A stretch of DNA of 64,000 bases from Mesorhizobium temperatum (lineage in GTDB: Bacteria > Pseudomonadota > Alphaproteobacteria > Rhizobiales > Rhizobiaceae): assembly GCF_002284575.1 (NCBI RefSeq), contig NZ_NPKJ01000053.1, positions 248,001 to 312,000 on the forward strand, written 5' to 3'. This document shows positions 59,222 through 64,000 of the stretch, piece after piece. Numbering within the stretch: position 1 is the first letter of the stretch; the number at the start of each line of letters is the position of its first letter. The notes beneath the pieces were generated by a model, which was not told the DNA's origin, ran no database searches, and saw only the letters and a program-made list of their open reading frames with translations. Made by a program: the position numbers and the translations under genes.

Positions 59222-59694
59222 CGGCGATCATTAAACCAGCGCCTGTGCGCAAGTCGGTCACTGTGGACGTGCCGGTTGCCACGGCGTTTGAAGTGTTCAC
59301 GAGCGGGTTTGGACGTTGGTGGCCGGCGTCCCACTCGATAGGCAAGTCCGCGCTCAGGAGCGCGACTATCGAGCCAAAGGCAGGCGGCCGCTGGTTTGAG
59401 ACCGGCGAGGATGGGACGGAATGCGACTGGGGCGAAGTGCTGGCGTGGGAACCGCCAAAACGCATCGTCCTGGCTTGGCGGATTCGCGCCGACTGGCAAT
59501 ATGATCCGTCGCTGCTGACCGAAGTCGAGGTCAAGTTCTCCGAGGCCGGCGAGAACGCGACTCGCGTCGACCTCGAGCATCGTCAGCTTGAGAACATGGG
59601 CGCGGCCGGCGAAGCGGCGCGTGAGATTTTCGAATCCGATCGTGGCTGGAGCGGCATCCTGCAAGGTTATGTCCAGCTGATCGAGAAGCGGTAG
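59218..59694 (+). CDS. SRPBCC/AHSA1-domain protein
   Basis: A 158-residue START-like protein of the AHSA1 type. Typical segments are VTVDVPVATAFEVFTSGFGRWWP, GGRWFETGEDGTECDWGEVLAWEPPKRIVLAWRI and TRVDLEHRQLENM. The fold binds hydrophobic ligands. ArsR-AHSA1 pairs are widespread, and the pair may sense a small hydrophobic compound. ATG 59218 lies in the ATGA junction with the ArsR gene. Confidence 0.9.
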   Translation: MTAIIKPAPVRKSVTVDVPVATAFEVFTSGFGRWWPASHSIGKSALRSATIEPKAGGRWFETGEDGTECDWGEVLAWEPPKRIVLAWRIRADWQYDPSLLTEVEVKFSEAGENATRVDLEHRQLENMGAAGEAAREIFESDRGWSGILQGYVQLIEKR

Positions 59695-59751
59695 GCTGCC
59701 AATCGATCGGCCAACGCACTTACCCTTTGAGTACGTGAAAGGTGCGCTTCA

Positions 59752-59766
59752 ATATGCAATGCATAT
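59752..59766. promoter_or_regulatory. Palindrome ATATGCA-A-TGCATAT
   Basis: A perfect seven-base inverted repeat with a one-base centre, 58 bases after the SRPBCC stop. It lies upstream of the small exported protein and secDF. It could be an operator. The binding protein is unknown. Confidence 0.35.
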
Positions 59767-59861
59767 GCTATAGCTGAAGATCAGGAGTGCGGTCTGCCGC
59801 TTACTGAGGCAACGAAGGCGAAAGCGTATTAGTCGCAGTGTATGAGAGCCGTACCGGTGAG

Positions 59862-60281
59862 ATGAAACGAAGCGGTCGAAGACAGGCTAGCACAAGGCCC
59901 GGCGTTCTGCTCAGCGTGAGTGCTGGCCTGCGGCTGCTCGCTTCGTTGCTCTTTTTGATCTGGACCATTCCTGCGGCAACAGCCGATCACGTCGATCTTG
60001 CCAAGGGGCAAATGAGGCTCACTGCGTCCAAACCAGTCACACACCCGACTATCATCATTGCCCGCGGCATTGCGCGCCACCTTGGTGCTGAGACTTCCCG
60101 TTTCAAAACGGGAACGCCTGCCATTGCGGGAAACGGCAAGCCCTTTTGCATAATCCCGGATTTGCGCCTGCCGCTCGAAACCGCGTCAGCCGCATCGTTT
60201 GGTATAGGGTCTGAAGACCGGCCGAAACTTTCGCCGATCCGCGCCTTCGATGCGCGCGCGCCTCCGCTTCTCCCGGCATGA
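59862..60281 (+). CDS. Possible small exported protein upstream of secDF
   Basis: A 139-residue open frame starting at ATG 59862 (MKRSGRRQAS). A basic start followed by a hydrophobic stretch, VLLSVSAGLRLLASLLFLIWTIPAATA, looks like a signal peptide with AxA. The rest has no motif I recognise. It could instead be chance in a GC-rich region, so confidence is low. It lies 144 bases before secDF on the same strand. Confidence 0.35.
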   Translation: MKRSGRRQASTRPGVLLSVSAGLRLLASLLFLIWTIPAATADHVDLAKGQMRLTASKPVTHPTIIIARGIARHLGAETSRFKTGTPAIAGNGKPFCIIPDLRLPLETASAASFGIGSEDRPKLSPIRAFDARAPPLLPA

Positions 60282-60425
60282 TCCTGGCCGAGGACCGCTG
60301 CCCCCGACTCCCAAAACTTTCACATCGCGTTCCGTTCGGGCTCTCGTCGAGTTGCTCGCCGATCGGAACGCCAAAGCTCTTGTCGGAGGCGGTTTCCGCC
60401 CGATATGGGCTGAACGGACAAGAAC

Positions 60426-62981
60426 ATGCTGCATTTTTCGCGCTGGAAGACCATTCTCATCTGGCTGACGGTCCTAGCCGGTATCCTGTACGCAGCTCCC
60501 AACTTGATTCCCGCCTCCACTTTGGCATCGCTGCCGAATTGGCTGCCAAAGCAGCAACTGACGCTGGGCCTAGACCTGCAGGGCGGCTCGCACATCCTGC
60601 TCCAGATCGATCGGCAGGACCTCGCCAACGAACGCCTCGAATCGGCACGCGACGAGGTCCGCACATCGCTGCGCGATGCCCAGATCGGCTATACCGGGCT
60701 TGCCGGCACCGCCAATTCCATCCAGGTCCGCATTCGCGACCAAGGCCAGATCGAAGCTGCGAAGACCGCACTCGAAAGATTGACGCAGCCGATCTCGACC
60801 GGCCTTTTCATGAGCGGCTCGGTGACCGAGATGGAGATGGCCGAGCCGGAACCGGGCCTGCTGCGTTTTACGCTGACCGAAGCCGGGGTCGACTACCGGA
60901 TCGCCGCGGCGCTGACTCAATCGATCGAGGTGGTGGGCCGGCGCGTCAACGAACTCGGCACGACCGAGCCGATCATCCAGCGCCAGGGAACGGAGCGCAT
61001 TATGGTCCAGGTGCCGGGCCTGCAGGATCCGCAGCGGCTGAAGGATATTCTCGGACAGACGGCGAAGCTGACCTTTCAGATGGTCGACCAGTCGATTCCG
61101 GTCGAGGAGGCGATCTCCGGCCGTCCGCCGGCAGGCTCGACGGTGTTGTATTCGACGGACGAGCCGCGGGTTCCCCATCTGATCGAGAACCGGATCATCG
61201 TCTCCGGCGAAAACCTCGTCGATGCACAGGCAACCTTCGACCAGCGCACCAACGAGCCGGTGGTCTCGTTTCGCTTCGACAGCCGCGGCGCCACCCGCTT
61301 TGGTCAGGCTACGCAGGCCAATGTCGGGCGCCTGTTCGCGATCATCCTCGACAACGAGGTGATCTCCGCGCCGCAGATCCGCGAACCAATCCTGGGCGGC
61401 ACCGGGCAGATATCCGGCAGTTTCACGGTGGAGAGCGCGAACGACCTTGCGGTCCTGCTGCGCGCCGGCGCACTGCCTGCCGACCTAACCATAGTCGAGG
61501 AACGCACCGTCGGTCCGAGCCTCGGCAGCGATTCGATCGAGGCGGGCCAGTTCGCGTCGATCATCGCCGGGGTCCTCGTCGTCGGCTTCATGCTGTTCGC
61601 CTATGGGCGACTGGGACTGATCGCGAACATCGCGCTCCTGGCCAACGTCGCACTGATCATCGCCGTCCTGTCGGTGCTTGGGGCAACGCTGACGTTGCCT
61701 GGCATCGCCGGCATCGTGCTGACGATGGGCATGGCGGTCGATTCCAACGTCATCATCTTCGAGCGCGTCCGCGAAGAGAACCGCCAAGGGCGCTCGATCG
61801 TGCAGTCGATGGATTCCGGGTTCAAACAGGCGCTGGCGACAGTTGTCGATGCCAATGTGACGACGCTGATTGCCGCCGTCATCCTGTTCTTCCTCGGCTC
61901 AGGACCGATCAAGGGGTTTGCCGTCACCCTCGCCATCGGCATCGTCACCACCGTGTTCACGGCCTTCACGCTGACGCGCTGGCTGGTCGCATTCTGGCTT
62001 CGCCGGCAGCGCCCGAAAACGATGCCCAGCGGTGTCATGCGCCTGGTACCCGACGACACGCGGGTGCCGTTCATGGCATTCCGAAAATACGCCTTCACGC
62101 TGTCCCTGCTATTGTCGATCGCTTCGGCTGTGCTGTTCTTCACTGTCGGCATGAACTACGGCATCGACTTCCGCGGCGGTTCGAGCATCGAGGTGCAGGC
62201 GAAGGGCCCGCAGGCCGACATCGGCGACATCCGTGAGCGGCTGACGGGCCTCGAACTGGGTGAAGTGCAGGTGCAGGAGTTCGGGTCGACCCGGGACGTG
62301 CTGATCCGCATCGGCACCCAGGGGGGCGGCGACATTGCCGAACAGTCCGCCGTTGAGAAAGTGAGGAGCGCGCTCGAAACCGACTACGAGTTCCGCCGCA
62401 TCGAGGTTGTCGGTCCGACAGTGTCCTCCGAACTCGCGTTCAACGGCACAATGGGCGTGCTCGCCTCGCTGCTGGCGATGCTCGTCTATATCTGGATCAG
62501 ATTCGAGTGGCAGTTCGGGCTCGGCGCCATCATTTCGACGTTCCACGACGTGATTCTGATGATCGGCTTCTACGTCGTCGCCGGCATAGAGTTCAATTTG
62601 ACCTCGATAGCCGCGATCCTGACCATCGTCGGCTATTCCATCAACGATACAGTTGTTGTCTATGATCGGGTCCGCGAGAATCTGCGCCGCTATAAAAGGA
62701 TGCCGATTGCCGAACTGCTCGATCTGTCGATGAACCAGACACTGGCGCGAACGGTCCTGACCGGCGTGACCACGTTGTTTGCTCTGGCGGCGCTTTCGAT
62801 CTGGGGCGGCGAGGTCATCCAGTCCTTCACGGTCGCGATGATCTTCGGCATCCTCGCCGGGACCTATTCCTCCATCTTCGTCGCCGGGCCGCTGCTGATC
62901 CTGTTCAAGCTTCGGCCGGGCGCCCTCAGTCCAGAGGAAGCCGCAGCGGTGAAAGAGCCGCCGGCGCGACAGGCCTTATGA
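60426..62981 (+). CDS. secDF: Fused SecDF translocase subunit
   Basis: An 851-residue single-chain SecD-SecF. The SecD half begins with one membrane helix and has LGLDLQGGSHILLQID, a large periplasmic region, and MGMAVDSNVIIFERVREE. The SecF half has MNYGIDFRGGSSIEVQ and IVGYSINDTVVVYDRVRE. It uses the proton-motive force to pull proteins through SecYEG. Conserved Asp residues in both VDSNV and INDTV segments are present. The gene overlaps the convergent cysteine desulfurase gene by six bases. Confidence 0.95.
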   Translation: MLHFSRWKTILIWLTVLAGILYAAPNLIPASTLASLPNWLPKQQLTLGLDLQGGSHILLQIDRQDLANERLESARDEVRTSLRDAQIGYTGLAGTANSIQVRIRDQGQIEAAKTALERLTQPISTGLFMSGSVTEMEMAEPEPGLLRFTLTEAGVDYRIAAALTQSIEVVGRRVNELGTTEPIIQRQGTERIMVQVPGLQDPQRLKDILGQTAKLTFQMVDQSIPVEEAISGRPPAGSTVLYSTDEPRVPHLIENRIIVSGENLVDAQATFDQRTNEPVVSFRFDSRGATRFGQATQANVGRLFAIILDNEVISAPQIREPILGGTGQISGSFTVESANDLAVLLRAGALPADLTIVEERTVGPSLGSDSIEAGQFASIIAGVLVVGFMLFAYGRLGLIANIALLANVALIIAVLSVLGATLTLPGIAGIVLTMGMAVDSNVIIFERVREENRQGRSIVQSMDSGFKQALATVVDANVTTLIAAVILFFLGSGPIKGFAVTLAIGIVTTVFTAFTLTRWLVAFWLRRQRPKTMPSGVMRLVPDDTRVPFMAFRKYAFTLSLLLSIASAVLFFTVGMNYGIDFRGGSSIEVQAKGPQADIGDIRERLTGLELGEVQVQEFGSTRDVLIRIGTQGGGDIAEQSAVEKVRSALETDYEFRRIEVVGPTVSSELAFNGTMGVLASLLAMLVYIWIRFEWQFGLGAIISTFHDVILMIGFYVVAGIEFNLTSIAAILTIVGYSINDTVVVYDRVRENLRRYKRMPIAELLDLSMNQTLARTVLTGVTTLFALAALSIWGGEVIQSFTVAMIFGILAGTYSSIFVAGPLLILFKLRPGALSPEEAAAVKEPPARQAL

Positions 62982-64000
62982 TGTGACGGCTCGAAGCTGA
63001 TCCACGACAGCGTCGGTTTCGGCGCTGGTCGTGGCTCGACCAAGACTGAAGCGAACGGCGCCCATGCCGATCTTTTCGGGCACGCCCATGGCCGTGAGCA
63101 CCGGGGAGAGCTCGACCCGGCCGGCGTGACAGGCCGAACCGGTCGACGCCGCGACGCCGCCGAGACGCGAAAGCACCTCGGCACCGATCATGCCGACGAA
63201 CGAAACGCTGAGCGTGTTGGGAAGGCGGTGCTGAGGGTGCCCGTTGAGTGCGACACGGTCGCCGAAACTCTCCTGCAGTGCGTCCCAAAAGCGATCGCGC
63301 AGCACGCGGACGCGCGCCATCGGCTCCAGGTCGCCGGCGAGCGCACAGGCGGCGCCGAGGCCGACCGCGAGCAAGGCGCTCTCGGTGCCAGCGCGCCGGC
63401 CATGTTCGTGCCCGGCGCCGTGGATCAGCGGCTCGAGCCTGAGCCCGCTCCGGACATAGAGCGCACCGACACCTTTCGGCGCGTAAAGCTTGTGGCCGGC
63501 GATGGTCAGCAAATCGACGCCAAGCGTGTCGACCTTGGTTGAAATCTTGCCGACCGACTGCGCAGCGTCGGTGTGAAATCGGACGCCATGCTCTCGCGCA
63601 ATAGCACCGATCTCCTCGATCGGCTGGATCGTGCCAACCTCATTGTTGGCGTGCATGACACTGATCAGGATGGTGCGCGGCGTGATGGCACGACGCACAT
63701 CCTCGGGATCGACCCGGCCCGTGCTGTCGACCGGCACATAGGTCACTGCCGCGCCGAGCTGCTCGAGAAACCGGCAAGGGGCGAGAATGGCTGGATGCTC
63801 GACCGTGGTGGTAACGATGTGCTCGCCCTTGTGCCTCAGCGCGAAGAACGTGCCCTTGATCGCCAGGTTGTTGGCCTCGCTGCCGCCGCTTGTGAACACG
63901 ATCTCGTCGGGTGCGCAGTCGAGCAGCGCCGCAACCTGGCTGCGGGCCTTCTCCAGCGCAGCCTTCGCCGGCATGCTCGCCCAATGCCCGCTCGATGGAT
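62976..64000 (-). CDS. NifS/IscS-type cysteine desulfurase (partial)
   Basis: The C-terminal 341 codons of a PLP-dependent class V aminotransferase. The frame is still open upstream (PSSGHWASMPAKAA) at the window edge, so about 40 residues are missing. Seen are the TSGGSEANNLAIKG segment, the VMHANNEVGTIQPI His, the PLP Lys in TIAGHKLYAPKGVG, and the catalytic Cys in STGSACHAG. It supplies sulfur for Fe-S clusters or tRNA thiolation. Its end overlaps secDF on the other strand by six bases. Confidence 0.92.
   Translation of the reverse strand, partial: PSSGHWASMPAKAALEKARSQVAALLDCAPDEIVFTSGGSEANNLAIKGTFFALRHKGEHIVTTTVEHPAILAPCRFLEQLGAAVTYVPVDSTGRVDPEDVRRAITPRTILISVMHANNEVGTIQPIEEIGAIAREHGVRFHTDAAQSVGKISTKVDTLGVDLLTIAGHKLYAPKGVGALYVRSGLRLEPLIHGAGHEHGRRAGTESALLAVGLGAACALAGDLEPMARVRVLRDRFWDALQESFGDRVALNGHPQHRLPNTLSVSFVGMIGAEVLSRLGGVAASTGSACHAGRVELSPVLTAMGVPEKIGMGAVRFSLGRATTSAETDAVVDQLRAVTS

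Noticed and set aside
60278..62236. A plus-strand frame of about 650 codons overlapping secDF
   Set aside because: It is an alternative frame of secDF DNA, with Arg/Pro/His-rich sequence. SecDF has every expected motif in its own frame.
1..64000. tRNA, rRNA, transposase, phage or CRISPR features
   Set aside because: Read on both strands, no cloverleaf with a TTCGAATC-type arm, no transposase motif and no repeat-spacer array was found.

Overview
The window is GC-rich, densely coded and syntenic with Rhizobiales chromosomes. The chvG/chvI-pckA block, PTS-Ntr genes without sugar permeases, hslV-GNAT-DUF2585-hslU, the hisB-hisH-hisA-hisF-hisE-coaA order and an iolR-iolC-iolD-iolE-iolB cluster are all typical. 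Short palindromic repeats built around a CCGAAAACCGG-like core sit in many intergenic gaps, and these are familiar from Mesorhizobium. I read it as a Mesorhizobium-like chromosome. No plasmid, phage, IS element, rRNA, tRNA or CRISPR array was seen.

Left part (1-24.3 kb): a minus-strand block runs from a DivL-type kinase through a TsaE-AmgK fusion and a MurU-like nucleotidyltransferase to the start of addB. Next come ahcY, HPr, EIIA, a short HPr kinase, ChvG and ChvI, with pckA divergent. ArfB, a LysM protein, AlkB and GtrA follow. Then comes the histidine operon, with an arginase-like protein, a DUF1330 protein and a DUF2628 protein inserted and coaA at its end. Divergent to it is the hslVU locus.

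Middle (24.5-46.1 kb): a DUF1402 protein, a frameshifted AraC-type regulator facing a DUF4437 cupin gene, and then a large cyclitol region. A desaturase-like oxygenase, a Rieske ferredoxin and a ferredoxin reductase stand in the order of the rhizopine genes mocD-mocE-mocF. Divergent to them is a LacI-type regulator, followed by a sugar ABC importer, an inositol 2-dehydrogenase and an SDR. After an interrupting DAHP synthase gene come a Gfo/Idh/MocA gene, iolR and iolCDEB. Sequences matching the published IolR motif (GGAA-N6-TTCC) lie before iolC and, with one mismatch, before the ABC importer. This suggests one regulon that imports cyclitols, O-demethylates them (MocDEF-like) and degrades them by the inositol pathway. 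The DAHP synthase gene has its own complete aromatic-amino-acid attenuator with a probably leaderless leader peptide.

Right part (46.2-64 kb): DUF1045-phnM-phnN without the C-P lyase core, a second ribose-type ABC importer, a LacI regulator with a PuuE/polysaccharide-deacetylase-like enzyme, HxlR and ArsR regulators each next to an enzyme gene, an NTF2-like protein, a D-Ala-D-Ala ligase, a fused SecDF and the C-terminal part of a NifS-like cysteine desulfurase cut by the window edge.
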